Source: Cephalopachus bancanus (Eukaryota; Chordata; Mammalia; Primates; Tarsiidae). From it: 64,000 nt of DNA. Shown here one piece after another: positions 31,601 through 39,121 of this stretch (positions are counted from its first letter, which is position 1; each line of letters opens with the position of its first letter). The notes below the pieces were generated by a model. That model saw nothing but the letters and a program-made list of their open reading frames with translations. It was not told the origin of the DNA and did no database searches. Where the stretch lies: the NCBI GenBank assembly GCA_027257055.1, contig JAPVLO010000044.1, positions 2,418,001-2,482,000 of the forward strand. Direction: 5' to 3'. Position numbers and translations under genes: made by a program.

Positions 31601-34515
31601 GCCAGTAGCACAGAGGGACACCCGCAGCCCCGGCTCCAGAGCAGGTGGCTGGTTCTCCGTGGCCAGGACTTGGTAGCACCTGCTCTCACCAGACCATCCT
31701 GGGGTGGGCAGCCTGGACCACGGCACCCAGGGTGGCCAGAGAACCACAGATAGCCCTGGGCCCCAGGTCCCTCCAAGGGTCTTGGGCCAAGGGGACAGGT
31801 CCAGATGCCCATCCAGCAGAAACCAGAGCTGCTTTACATATCACTGTACTCACTTTCAGATGCTGTCAGTTTTCCATTTCGTAAGAAATACATGACTGTA
31901 TTCTTGTACAAGTTAAAACATGAATTACAGATAATACTACAGCCTTCTCTGGCCACTCCTTCCACTGTAGTCTCCTCCCACATTTAGAAAGAGCTGCTGT
32001 TACTGTCTGTCTAGTCCTCCATTCACACAATCACAGATACACATGGACTCCAAGAAAACCAGGAGAACGCCTGGTGCCTTTATTTAACATGAAAGATATC
32101 GTACTGTATGCACCTCTCCGAAGCCTATTTTAACTATTTATCATTTTGTGCTCTGTGAGCTTCCACTTGAAGAAAGGGACTGAAAATCTTGGCTGCCAAC
32201 AACCTAGCCCCACTCCTAGTGGGGAAACTGAGGCACACTAGTAGCTCCCATACCCCCTTATCAGTGACCGGTAAGGTGCCCAGGCTGCCCTCCAATTGGA
32301 GCCTGATATGCAGCTGGTAACCACAGGGTCAGACCAAGTGCCATCAACCTCACACTCTTTCCCTGACAGCAGCTGGGACCCTCAGGGCTACTTATCCTCA
32401 CCTGCCCAACCAACATTCACATGGATTCATCCTCCCTACAAGGCACCCACATCCACTGAGCACCCACCAAGTCTAGCACCATGTTACCATTCACCATTGT
32501 ACAGAAGCTGAGGGCAGGCCCAGAGAGGGAGTGACCTGCCCAAGATCACACAGCAAGTACCCGCCAGGTCTATGGTTCATTTCACGTCTGGCTGCAGGTG
32601 AGGACATCTCATTAAACAATTAAATAATTTTAGGCTGAGCCTCAATGGAAAAAATAGCCTCCAGTTTTTTGCTCTAAGCAGGGAGCCAATAAATGATGGC
32701 TAGATGGAAAGACAGAGAGACAGGTGGATGATAAACAGACTAGCACAATAGTTTAAAGGACAAGGGCCTGGATACTGGGCAGATGGGTGAAGGACGGGAG
32801 GGAGGAGGGACCACTGGGTGGCTGGTGATAGACAAGGGCTGTTTGGTGGGTGGATGGACGGCAAAAGAGGGTACAGATGAACCAAACGCACAGGCAATGG
32901 TGGGGAGATGGCGGGGCTGGGCGGGGTAACAGGTAGATGGAGGGCTGGATGGATGAGAATGCTGGGTGGGTGGGCTGTGGATCCATGGGTGGGGGTGATA
33001 GGAAGGTGCAGGCAAGCAATTAATGGGTGGAGGGATGAATAGACAGGGGAGTGGACTGATGGGTGACTGCATGGATAGTGAGTGGCAGTGGATGAAGAAG
33101 ACAAGAGGATGGATGGACAAGGCAGTGAACTTGCTAGCCGGTGACCATGGGAACGAGTGAATGAGCAGACAGATGGAAAAAGTGCTGATGCCCACACGAG
33201 CCATGTCTGAATACCACGACCAACTTCCTGCAAACCCTGCACCGGGCTTCCCAGGTCTCCAGGCACCATATCCCAGCAGTACTCCACAGAGCCAGGGATG
33301 ACAGCAGAGGCTTGGGGGAACCCAGGAAAGAGTGAGACAGAGTCCTGAGCCCCCGAGAGCAGACACCAGCTGCACAGATCAACACACTCCAAGGAAACGC
33401 CCACTGCCCGGACAGAGCTTTTTGTGGGACCCTCCTTGAGGTGGGGCCCGCTCGTATTTGAGCGAAGAGTGCTAGATGTCTGGATATCCAACTGGAAGCA
33501 GACTGCACATCTTCCAGCAATGCCAGCCAAGTCTGGTGTGCACACACGTCACCTAGGGAGCTTAGAAAGATGCAGACTGAGCTCCACAGGCCTGGAGGGG
33601 CCTGGGCATCTATATTTATAACGGCTCTCAGACCAGAGGTGGCCATGATCCTCAGGGTGGGCCCAGGATCCCCTCATGAGGCCCTTATGCCCCCTGGCCT
33701 GAAGCCCCCATGACCTTACACCACAGGCCCCAGTCCTCCAGTCAGCTGCCTCCCTTTGGTCTGGACAGAGAGAGGTCCTCACATTCCTAGGACTGCCCTG
33801 TTGGACGGCTGCTTTCTCTGATTCTGAATAAGAGCTGCAAACTCGGCTTCATGAAGTCATCCACTCCTTGCTTGGACTCTGGGAGCCAAGCAGGGGAAAG
33901 GCCTCATTCCCATTCTACCAGCGTGGAAACAGGCTCAGAAAGGCGATGTGGCGGAAGTCAAACCTGCATGAGCAGGCAGCAGGCCTCTTCTTCAGTTTCT
34001 TAATTCTCTCTATGATACAGCCCGTCCCCGTGAAGAAAGGAGGCATGAGGATCACAGATAGAAGAGGTGAGAGGTGGCTGGGGGGTGTCTGTTTGTGACA
34101 TGAATGGAGGGACAGGGAGACAACAGCATCTGTATGCAGTGCTTGCTGCATGCCCGACGCTGTCCACAGGGCTTCATACACAGCCCTGAGTGGCTACTAT
34201 TATGCCCAGAGGGGCAGGCTGCCCAAGGCCCCCCAGCCAACCTAGAAGGTGGGGCGCCCACCTGGGCCTGGGCTCACGAAGGCTTGGACACCAGCCTCAC
34301 CCTCTCTCCCACCCTCCTCCAGCCCTGTCCCCCTGAGAGTCACAGCGTCCCCAACCTCCGCCTCGCCCGCCCACATTCTGGAGCATGTGGGGCAGACACC
34401 CCTTCCCCACCGCTGGCCCCTGGGAAGAGAGCCACGGACTCCAAGTACCTTCGAGTCGGAAGTCCTCCTCCTCCTCCTCGCTCAACGTCTCTCTGAACAC
34501 TTCGCCCACGAGCTC
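10104..34515 (-). CDS. NKD1: NKD1, partial gene: seven 3' coding exons (join)
   Basis: Naked cuticle homolog 1 is a cytoplasmic and membrane-associated antagonist of canonical Wnt signalling. It binds the Dishevelled PDZ region through its EF-hand (EFX) domain and is itself induced by Wnt as negative feedback (family knowledge). Splicing seven minus-strand exons (34515-34449, 20311-20205, 17848-17753, 13807-13660, 13186-13102, 11803-11676, 10681-10104) gives one open frame of 402 residues plus stop. All junctions are GT/AG and in phase. Landmarks are an acidic SEEEEEDF stretch, a single EF-hand loop (residues 80-91 of the visible part), the conserved HHCVDENIERRNHYLDLAG block, and a His-rich C-terminus ending HHFYQT. 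The human protein is 470 residues, so about 64 N-terminal residues, including the myristoylated MGKLHSK start, lie upstream of this window. NKD2 is excluded because the exon sequences match NKD1 closely throughout, as recalled from family knowledge. Confidence 0.96.
10682..11675 (-). other. NKD1 intron between exons F and G
   Basis: This intron of 994 nt has a good donor (gtaagg) and a tag acceptor. The only recognisable element is a full-length Alu at 10921-11214 with perfect target-site duplications. The remainder is unique sequence with nothing else supported. Confidence 0.9.
10921..11214 (+). mobile_element. Alu dimer, lineage-specific AluJ-like subfamily, with intact 15-bp TSD
   Basis: This is a complete dimeric Alu of about 290 bp with a 3' A-rich tail of A and CC interruptions. 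It is flanked by identical 15-bp target-site duplications (aaaaacaataaattc) at 10906-10920 and 11215-11229, which argues for a fairly recent insertion. The start 'ggctcggtggctcagcctg' lacks a base of the usual Alu 'ggctcacgcctg'. The middle A-rich linker reads 'aataaatcaaaaaatcagcc'. The right arm carries 'gagcccagcaggttgaggct', an AluJ-like state. These features are shared with the copy at 15011-15308. Confidence 0.9.
11676..11803 (-). CDS. NKD1: NKD1 coding exon F (HHCVDENIERRNHYLDLAG block)
   Basis: This 128-nt exon begins with the third base of the split Arg codon and ends after the first base of a Gly codon. It encodes FQGDSPLEQSGCYHHCVDEN and then the strongly conserved IERRNHYLDLAGIENYTSQFGP segment. 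This segment is one of the best conserved blocks of vertebrate Naked proteins outside the EF-hand. The acceptor is ccgctgtag and the donor is CCTG|gtaagg. A Pro replaces the human Arg in GDSRLEQ. Function of the block: conserved, with no catalytic motif visible. Confidence 0.96.
11804..13101 (-). other. NKD1 intron between exons E and F
   Basis: This 1298-nt intron holds a diverged L2-like stretch at about 12330-12480, a run of A at 12599-12609, and A/T-richer unique sequence at 12620-13000. There is no sign of an additional exon. Its donor (gtatag) is weak. Confidence 0.85.
13102..13186 (-). CDS. NKD1: NKD1 coding exon E
   Basis: This 85-nt exon completes the split Asp codon and ends two bases into an Arg codon. 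It encodes DLQSTRPRAETKPAEELRSW and then EKKQRAPL, a basic and polar linker C-terminal to the EF-hand. The acceptor is gactcag. The donor is CTCAG|gtatag, weak at +4 to +6. Human NKD1 has Ala and Thr/Asp at positions where this copy has Thr and Ala/Glu. The exon is only 474 nt downstream of exon D in transcript order, so the pair is separated by a short intron. Confidence 0.94.
13187..13659 (-). other. NKD1 intron between exons D and E
   Basis: A short 473-nt intron, C-rich on the plus strand, with no recognisable repeat. Canonical gtgagg donor and cag acceptor. Confidence 0.9.
13660..13807 (-). CDS. NKD1: NKD1 coding exon D (EF-hand second part and downstream helix)
   Basis: This 148-nt exon encodes 49 codons plus one base. 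It starts with the position-12 Asp of the EF-hand loop and the exiting helix (DITSLLHTIYEVVDSSV). It continues through NHSPTSSKTLRVKLTVAP and ends at VLVNQA plus the first base of Asp. The acceptor is ccacccag and the donor is GCCG|gtgagg. The sequence is nearly identical to human over its length, with Met-to-Thr after SSK the visible change. Together with exon C it forms the Dishevelled-binding EFX module. Confidence 0.97.
14215..14450 (+). mobile_element. MaLR-type LTR fragment (ERVL-MaLR like)
   Basis: The motifs 'catgtgaggacacagcaaaa', 'ggcagccatctgcaagccag', 'gagccttcaccagaca', 'ttggacttccagcctccaga' and 'gtctgtggtattttgttaag' are in the order typical of a widespread mammalian LTR repeat that I recall as MaLR-like. 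The subfamily is not resolved. It is non-coding. Confidence 0.6.
15011..15308 (-). mobile_element. Alu dimer, same lineage-specific subfamily, minus strand
   Basis: A complete Alu in antisense orientation to the plus strand, with its T-rich (poly-A) end at 15011-15034. It is flanked by 'actaattta' at 15002-15010 and 15309-15317 as target-site duplications. It shares with 10921-11214 the one-base-shortened 'ggctcagcctg' start, the 'aataaatcaaaaaatcagcc' linker, 'gagacccacctgggcag' and the AluJ-like right arm. The two copies differ mostly at CpG positions. Confidence 0.9.
16170..16345 (+). mobile_element. LTR-like repeat fragment
   Basis: The motifs 'ggatccagctgtgcttgacg', 'ggttacatgagccaatatat' and 'tcctttttt' resemble the 3' end of a common old mammalian LTR-like repeat ('gttacatgagccaataaattccc'). 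Family assignment is uncertain. Confidence 0.45.
16840..17165 (+). repeat. L2 LINE 3'-end fragment with A/T-rich core
   Basis: The order 'tcttccaggaggcctccctg', 'tttatttcctttaccaacta', 'catcacttatagttatccta', then 'gaggcaaggaattgtgccag' and 'ttggtgctcagta' follows the L2 3' end. The segment 16976-17056 is almost pure A/T. Confidence 0.65.
17753..17848 (-). CDS. NKD1: NKD1 coding exon C (EF-hand, first part)
   Basis: This 96-nt exon encodes exactly 32 codons, phase 0 to phase 0. It runs from ELQCDVSVEEDSRQEWTF to the first 11 residues of the EF-hand loop (D-F-D-N-N-G-K-V-T-R-E). Calcium-coordinating positions 1, 3 and 5 are Asp, Asp and Asn, with the invariant Gly at position 6. The position-12 acidic residue (Asp) comes from the next exon, so the intron splits the loop between positions 11 and 12. 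The acceptor is gtccag and the donor is GAG|gtgagt (strong). This EF-hand region is the part of Naked proteins that binds Dishevelled. Skipping this exon would keep the reading frame but destroy the EF-hand. Confidence 0.97.
18190..18540 (+). repeat. Degenerate (CACACCCCTACA)-type minisatellite
   Basis: About 350 bp built from variable units such as 'acacccctacacat' and 'acctacacac', with units of roughly 10-16 bp. On the NKD1 sense strand it is GT/TGTAGG-rich. It begins about 340 nt upstream of exon C in transcript order. Long open frames across it (Thr/His-rich) are artefacts of the repeat. Confidence 0.9.
18985..19285 (+). repeat. L2 LINE fragment
   Basis: The sequence 'ccaggccttcgctcttacct', then a 'ggcttccctgtgcatcc' segment and 'tgtgctccactagggcagga' resembles the L2 3' end. 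It is strongly diverged. Confidence 0.5.
19445..19575 (-). repeat. MIR fragment
   Basis: The motifs 'caaatgaggccaccaggact', 'gacttgccctgaagtcacac' and 'gatctgaccccgggcctgct' form a diverged reverse-complement MIR. Confidence 0.55.
20205..20311 (-). CDS. NKD1: NKD1 coding exon B (linker to EF-hand)
   Basis: This 107-nt exon begins with TA, completing the split Val codon, and ends in phase 0. It encodes a linker of 36 residues, including the split Val, with the landmarks ALPPEKADG, SGDEKRMERASEACP and KKQLKFE. The acceptor is tttgcag and the donor is GAA|gtaagt, a strong consensus. The encoded stretch lies immediately N-terminal to the EF-hand that contacts Dishevelled. It is more basic and more variable than its neighbours, and compared with human NKD1 it carries several conservative changes. 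Confidence 0.95.
21665..21830 (-). repeat. MIR fragment
   Basis: The motifs 'attagctccattttcaagac', 'aggaaaactgaggcacagag' and 'aggaaaagtgccttgctaat' are a clear reverse-complement MIR core. Confidence 0.7.
22900..23105 (+). repeat. MIR SINE
   Basis: The motifs 'gactctgactctgccacgaa', 'gacctcaattctccaacatg', 'taaaatgggggaacc' and 'gtgctcgatagtattggct' lie in plus-orientation MIR order, nearly full length. Confidence 0.75.
24411..24575 (-). mobile_element. MER20-like hAT non-autonomous element
   Basis: The motifs 'cctgcttgtgtaaatgaagt', 'tttaacgggacacagccacc', 'acggctgtttttgctctcca', 'gtggcccacaaagccaag' and 'ctgaccctacatggaaaaat' match a common mammalian hAT-derived repeat that I recall as MER20. 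Orientation is assigned by recall and is arbitrary for a near-palindromic element. Confidence 0.55.
24959..25223. promoter_or_regulatory. Candidate Wnt-response element: three TCF/LEF motifs
   Basis: The motifs are CCTTTGATG at 24959-24967 (plus), ATCAAAG at 25117-25123 (minus orientation, context GATCAAAGA) and CTTTGATC at 25216-25223 (plus). Each fits the TCF/LEF core CTTTGAT. They lie in the 14-kb intron of NKD1, a gene known to be induced by Wnt/beta-catenin. Activity is inferred, not shown by the sequence. Confidence 0.45.
26700..26960 (+). repeat. Diverged L2-like fragment
   Basis: The motif order 'tgttcaaagccctccagggg', 'tgcgg' variants of the middle part and 'ctggtcctttaagtcttcgg' resembles L2. 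It is weakly supported. Confidence 0.4.
27706..27804. repeat. 99-bp direct repeat, copy 1
   Basis: This copy is identical to 29276-29374 at 98 of 99 positions, the only difference being an A here at 27726. It runs from 'gctcaagtgaccagtc' to 'gagctcgtaggatgg'. Flanks differ on both sides. Confidence 0.97.
27907..27935 (+). repeat. (GT)n microsatellite
   Basis: A short GT dinucleotide run of about 29 bp with one TC interruption near its start. Confidence 0.9.
29276..29374. repeat. 99-bp direct repeat, copy 2
   Basis: The same 99 bp as 27706-27804, shifted by exactly 1570 bp, with G at 29296. It interrupts sequence that reads like an old L2-type repeat ('ccgcaatcatctcctggctt' before it), so this copy looks like the inserted one. 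Confidence 0.97.
29490..29800 (+). repeat. L2 LINE 3'-end fragment
   Basis: The motifs 'ttctgctcactcctcctagc', 'tcagctgaaatactaccttc', 'tcagagaggccttctcacac' and 'gaatgtcctgacaacagggc' follow the L2 3' end. Confidence 0.75.
30180..30425 (-). repeat. MIR SINE
   Basis: The motifs 'gcatacactgggcactcgct', 'ctccacagtaaccctgatga', 'gcgagtgactcgccaagcca' and 'cacagtgagcg' are in reverse-complement MIR order. Confidence 0.7.
32690..33170 (+). repeat. Degenerate GGATGGATGG / GGTGGATGG minisatellite
   Basis: Nearly 500 bp of purine-rich, GGAT-, GATGG- and GGTGG-based units with many substitutions. The minus-strand open frames across it (Pro/His/Ser-rich, up to 281 codons) come from the repeat and are not a gene. 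Confidence 0.85.
33525..33640 (+). repeat. MER5A-like hAT element
   Basis: The motifs 'gccaagtctggtgtgcacac', 'gtcacctagggagcttagaa', 'gatgcagactgagctccaca' and 'gggcatctatatttataacg' are in MER5A order. Confidence 0.55.
34120..34260 (-). repeat. MIR fragment
   Basis: The motifs 'tgcagtgcttgctgcatgcc', 'ggcttcatacacagccctga' and 'ggcaggctgcccaaggcccc' form a degraded reverse-complement MIR 190 bp from exon A. Confidence 0.5.
34449..34515 (-). CDS. NKD1: NKD1 coding exon A (acidic ELVGEVFRETLSEEEEEDFRLE exon)
   Basis: This 67-nt exon encodes 22 residues plus one base of a split Val codon. The acceptor is a pyrimidine-rich stretch ending tcctccag just before GAGCTC. The donor reads GAAG|gtacttgg, which is weak because positions +4 to +6 do not match the AGT consensus. 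The peptide aligns with the human segment following residue 64 (ELVGDVLRDTLSEEEEDDFRLE). The acidic run here is five Glu, encoded by an uninterrupted GAG array. The preceding exon, which should end near GTIGRSTR, could not be found in the remaining 29.5 kb of the window. Confidence 0.93.
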
Positions 34516-37500
34516 CTGGAGGAAGACACAGCAGGGACATTAAGGAAGTATCCGGGTCCTGTGGGAACCCGGTATGGGGACGTTAAAGCGGTGTGGCGGA
34601 CCCTGTGCTGATTCTTCTGAGGGGAACTGAGGTCAGTGGAGGCAGATCCTATCTCACTTGGACAATCAACCACCACAATGCTCTTTCAGGAAGTATCTTT
34701 TTCTCAGCCTTCAGCCCACCATGAAATACCACACGGGGCCACACGTCTCCCTCAGAAGGAAAGTCCCACCCTCCACCCCAGAACTGCAGTCAAGTCCAAA
34801 GGCAGCCCTCATCTATCTGCTGAGTCAACAACCAGGACCCACAAGAAGAGGCCTCTGTCTGGGTACTTCCTCCAGTGGAGGGTGCCAGGCAGGCAGTCTC
34901 GGTGGGTTTATAAAGCCCGCAGGGCTTGCTGCATTCCCCGGTGGGCCCTGCCGCCCTTAACGTAAACCCAGACTCACTCAGGGACCCATAGGTCCTGGCT
35001 CCGGCTGGCCTTCAAGCATGCCCTCATGCATCGCTGACATACACACCTTCTGGAAACTAGCCCAATGTTGGCACACACCTTGCCTGTTCCCACCAGCGAG
35101 CTGAAGACATCTGGGATCTCAGAACACATGGTAGGGCTCCTCTCAACCAGCCTGCTCAAAGTGCTGGCAGGCTGGCAAGGGGAGTTTGGCTGGTCCACAG
35201 GCTGGGAAACTTTTGGGGTATCAGCAAAGTACCCATCTATCTGACCCATCCAGCAGGGTAACTCTACACATGGAAGAAGATAGACCATGGCTTGTAAGCC
35301 AGCCTCTGTATCTATTGGCATTCTGCCAAGAAGGTTCCGTGATCAAAGAAGATTGTTTTAAATAATAGTAAATAAAGTCCGTTACTGCAGGACTTCTCAG
35401 AGCTTTTACTGTGGTTCCAAACTGCGAATCTCCAACTGTTGGTGTATATTGCATTCTCCCATCCCATTTAGACCATGGGTTTTTGTCACAGGAGTCATGT
35501 CCCAAGGAACTCATTTTGGGAAACATTCCTCTTCTGGGGGAGACGGACGAGGTTCAGAGAGGTTACAGTTATCTCTCTTAATGCCATCATTGTGGCATTA
35601 AGTACTATAGTGACACTTCTCAAACCGCAAAATGACAAGCAATAAAAAAGCCCAAACTCAGCAGCTGTCACCAACTTCTCTTTGTGAAAATAAAAGAGAA
35701 AAATAAAAAACACTCTCTTCTTGGAAAAAAAAAATGCTCCACCTCTGATGACTGCTTAAAAGGAAAGCCGGTCCTCACGGTGATTAACAAAGGAACAACA
35801 ATGCTTTGCACTGCTGATCTCATCAACTGGACACAGCTGGAAGTAAGCCGACGGGTTTTTGTTTTAAAGACAAGCAGCTAACATTCTGTGGCTGCTCGCT
35901 CTCTGCTCTCAAATCTTTCTAGGGCATTACACGCTCCTTCGCAAAGGTTGTTAAAATGTGGCCATTCAGACTCCCGGTGTCCCATTTACTTCAAAACCAG
36001 GCTACTTTATTCTTCCAGTCAGGATGGCTTCCCTCTCCTCCTCCGCCAATTATCATAATCACTGAACATTTCCCTGGCTTGTAAACTGGCTGTTTGTGTT
36101 AACAGAGCCCAAGTTGACAGGGGAGCTGGGAGATGGTGACAGGAAAGGGACGCGCACAGGTGGCATCATTAGATGGCTGAGACACCCAGCAGCCAATTAA
36201 AGCCCATTCTTCCTGCTGGAGAAAGACGGATGCTGCCCCTGAAAGGCTGGCAGGCAGTGCGTCCTCAAGGGAGCGGGCGACAGTCTTCAGAAAATCCACA
36301 GACTCGCCACACAGGTGACCACCAGGTGCAGCGATGAGACATGTGAGTACTTGCATCTCTTTACTGGCACACTTGGAAGGATTTCAAGACTCCAGATGTC
36401 ACCACCAGCGAGGCAGCCGTGTGGGACCCTTAAAACGATGACTGCATGTGTACAGGGTACCACAGCCATCTCTCTGATGATGGCTTCAGCACGCTCTGCT
36501 GCAAAGACCAAGCTCACACACACTCACAAAGCAGGGTTCTGGCAAGTTCTTGGGTCGGCCTCTTCCCACTGAATGGTCCCCCATCTGCAGGATGCTGCAA
36601 GAGCTCCTTGGCACCAAGGTTTGCTGATGCACTGTGCCAACACTCAACTAGGCAAAAAGTCATCTCACCCGCTGAGCCACATGGCCCAGGCTTTGTGGCG
36701 TGCAGCGCCCGTGTCCTCAAGCTCTGCATCACCAGGCCAGAGGCAACGCAGGATGTTGACCCAGACACAGGATCACCACATCCTGGCTCTACCTTCTGCC
36801 TTGCCTTTGGACCTCAGTCTACACATCCGTAAAATGGGCACAGTAATAAACCACAACAATACTAAAACAGCTGATGCTTATTGTGTATTTCCTGTGGGTC
36901 AGGCCCCATGCGAGGCACCGTATCCACTGGGGACTGGTCCCAGAACTCCCTGAGACTACCAAAATCCGAAGATACCCAAGTCCCTTATATAAGTGGTGTG
37001 GTATTTGCATGTTATCTACACATGCCCTCTCATATGCTTAAATCACCTCTAATCACTTCTGGTATCTAACACTGTGTAAGTAGTTCTACTGTATTGTTTA
37101 GGAAATAATGACAAGAAAGAAAAGTCTGTGCATGTTCAATGCAGGCGCTTTCTTGTTTCCAAATAACCTCTCTCCCCGTGGCTGGCTGACCCCACGAGCA
37201 GAGCCATGGACCTGGAGTGCCGACTGTTCACACACGTGTTTACTGGCGCCTTTCATCACTACAACAGCACTGCTCCTTCCACCACACAAGAAATAAGTGC
37301 TCATTAAAATTATTTGCAAGTTGTAAAGTGAAAGGTATCATTTCCATTTTTTCCACAAAATATAAGTGAGCCCAACACTCCAGGACCCTGTGAGACAGGA
37401 AAGCAGAGCTAATGACAGAACCCGCATCTTTACCAACCACTATGTCACTTGAGGTGCTAACAGATGGCAGACTCTGAAGGGTCTCCCACCAGCTGTGTGT

Positions 37501-38255
37501 TTAAGTGTGGAGGGGGCACCGAGGATCTGGGTGGCCTGCTCTGGGTCATCAGCCAGTGAGGGCAGGGCAGGGATTCCAGCCAGCCCTTTTGAATGCTCAA
37601 GCGCAGGGCATACTGTGCAGTAGGGCTCCCGTGGGCATGAGTAGGGGTAGCCATGAGTCCTGATGCTTGTCAGGGACCAGTGACCACACCAAAAGAAGTG
37701 CAAGAGAAACAGACCAGTCAGCAGTTCCGTAGGTCAGGGGTTGAGGGCTCCTGTCTGTCCACTGGGACTCAAAGGCCCCACAGCTCCTCCCCACATTGTG
37801 GAAACTTGGCCCTGCCCTCAAGCCGAGCCCTGCATACCAGGCCTCAGCATGGTCCTGCAGGGAGGCAGGGGCTGCCGGGAGCCACACTCATACCCCTTGA
37901 TGGCCATGAGCCTCACTGAGCCCCAGTGCAGAGGGTATAGAACTTGAGGTGCTCAGATCTTGGTTCAATGCCAGTCCTGCCTCACGCACGTTGCAGGCAC
38001 GAACAAAGGGACGCAGGTGGCTGTGAGGAGGGAGAGGGCATTGCTGTGCACCTGACTGCAGGAGTGAGGCTGACCAGCTCAGTCATTGCTGCTTACTTCC
38101 ACTATATCACCAAATGGCTTCCAGAACTCATCCAGAAGATACACTAGAATGCTGGTGGCCTCAGACACCTGAAACACACCTGAAAGCACACTGTTTCAGT
38201 GCTTTGTGTTCCATTCTCATGGCAATTCCACGTATTCCAAAGGACCTGAGGTACA

Positions 38256-39121
38256 CAAAAGAAAAAATACAAACAGCCCCATTAAAAAGCAGGCAAAAGA
38301 CATGAATAGACACTTCTCAAAAGAAGGTATACAGGCAGCCAACAGACACATGAAAAAGTGCTCAGCTTCACTAATCATCAGAGAAATGCAAATCAAAACC
38401 ACACTGAGATACCATCTAACCCCAGTAAGAATGGCCATCATTAATAAAACATACAACAACAGATGCTGGCGAGGATGTGGAGAAAAAGGAACGCTTCTAC
38501 ACTGCTGGTGGGAAAGCAAACGAGTGCAACTGCTTTGGAAAACAGCGTGGCAATTTTTAAAAGAACTAGACATTGACCTTCCATATGACCCAGCAATCCC
38601 CGTACTGGTACTATATCCAGACGAACTCAAATCATTCTATAAAAAAGATACTTGCACATGCATGTTTATTGCAGTACTATTCATAGTAGCAAAAACATGG
38701 AACCAACCATGTTGTCCACTGAAACTGGACTGGATAAAAAAAAATGCGGTAAGTATACACAATGGAATATTATGCAGCCATAAAGAAGGACAAGCATATG
38801 GACTTAGCAGCAACTTGGATGGATTTGGAGTCTACCATACTCAGCATCTATCACAGAAACAAAGAACAGGGTACCACATGTTCTCACTCATAAGCAGACC
38901 CTGAACCTTTACTATAATACTATAAGAAAGGAATTGGCAGTAGCAGGATACTGTCAGGGTGGGCTGGGGGGTGGGAGATACAACATCAATAAGGGTACCT
39001 GATCTCAAACCAGGCAAAGTGGGGACCAAAGGGAGGCCCAAACTTTACCAGTATGATGATCACTTGTATACCTAATCCTGAATTGTACCCCACATCTTTA
39101 AAATAAAATCAGAAAAAAAGC
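38256..39121 (+). mobile_element. 5'-truncated LINE-1 (ORF2 C-terminus and 3' UTR)
   Basis: This is the last 650 or so bp of L1 ORF2 plus the 3' UTR and a short A-rich end. The motifs [37 protein letters not shown] and LPYDPAIPV are diagnostic of the ORF2 C-terminal region. Imperfect target-site duplications (38245-38255 and 39122-39132, 9 of 11 identical) flank it. It is a dead copy: no ORF1, endonuclease or reverse transcriptase domain is present. Confidence 0.92.
38281..38904 (+). pseudogene. L1 ORF2p C-terminal remnant with paired frameshifts
   Basis: The frame stays open to TGA at 38902-38904. Between about 38741 and 38840, however, the encoded residues are out of register with L1 ORF2: the expected [14 protein letters not shown] segment is readable in the adjacent frame. 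The register returns at LSQKQ. It is a remnant of the C-terminal domain of the L1 reverse transcriptase protein with two compensating indels, not a functional gene. Confidence 0.8.

Larger units (their letters stand above)
20312..34448 (-). other. NKD1 14-kb intron between exons A and B
   Basis: This intron of 14137 nt contains MIRs (about 21670, 21990, 22900, 30180, 32490, 34120), a MER20-like element (24411-24575), L2 fragments (about 26700 and 29490), a MER5A-like element (33525-33640), a GGAT-type minisatellite (32690-33170) and a 99-bp local duplication (27706-27804 and 29276-29374). It also holds a cluster of TCF/LEF motifs at 24959-25223. No additional exon is supported. Stretches such as 25020-25080, 26330-26420 and 31380-31540 are A/T-richer unique DNA and could be conserved non-coding sequence. 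Confidence 0.8.

Noticed and set aside
32700..33545. 281-codon minus-strand frame
   Set aside because: Translated from a GGAT/GGTGG minisatellite and adjoining MER5A-like sequence; repetitive composition, no homology seen.
35342..35348. Single TCF/LEF-type ATCAAAG sites outside the cluster (also near 14988, 30132, 40172, 43743)
   Set aside because: Isolated 7-mers occur at about the frequency expected by chance in 64 kb, and the 30132 site lies just outside a MIR-rich stretch.
38206..38904. 232-codon frame as a host gene
   Set aside because: It is the C-terminal tail of L1 ORF2 with frameshifts and no catalytic domains.
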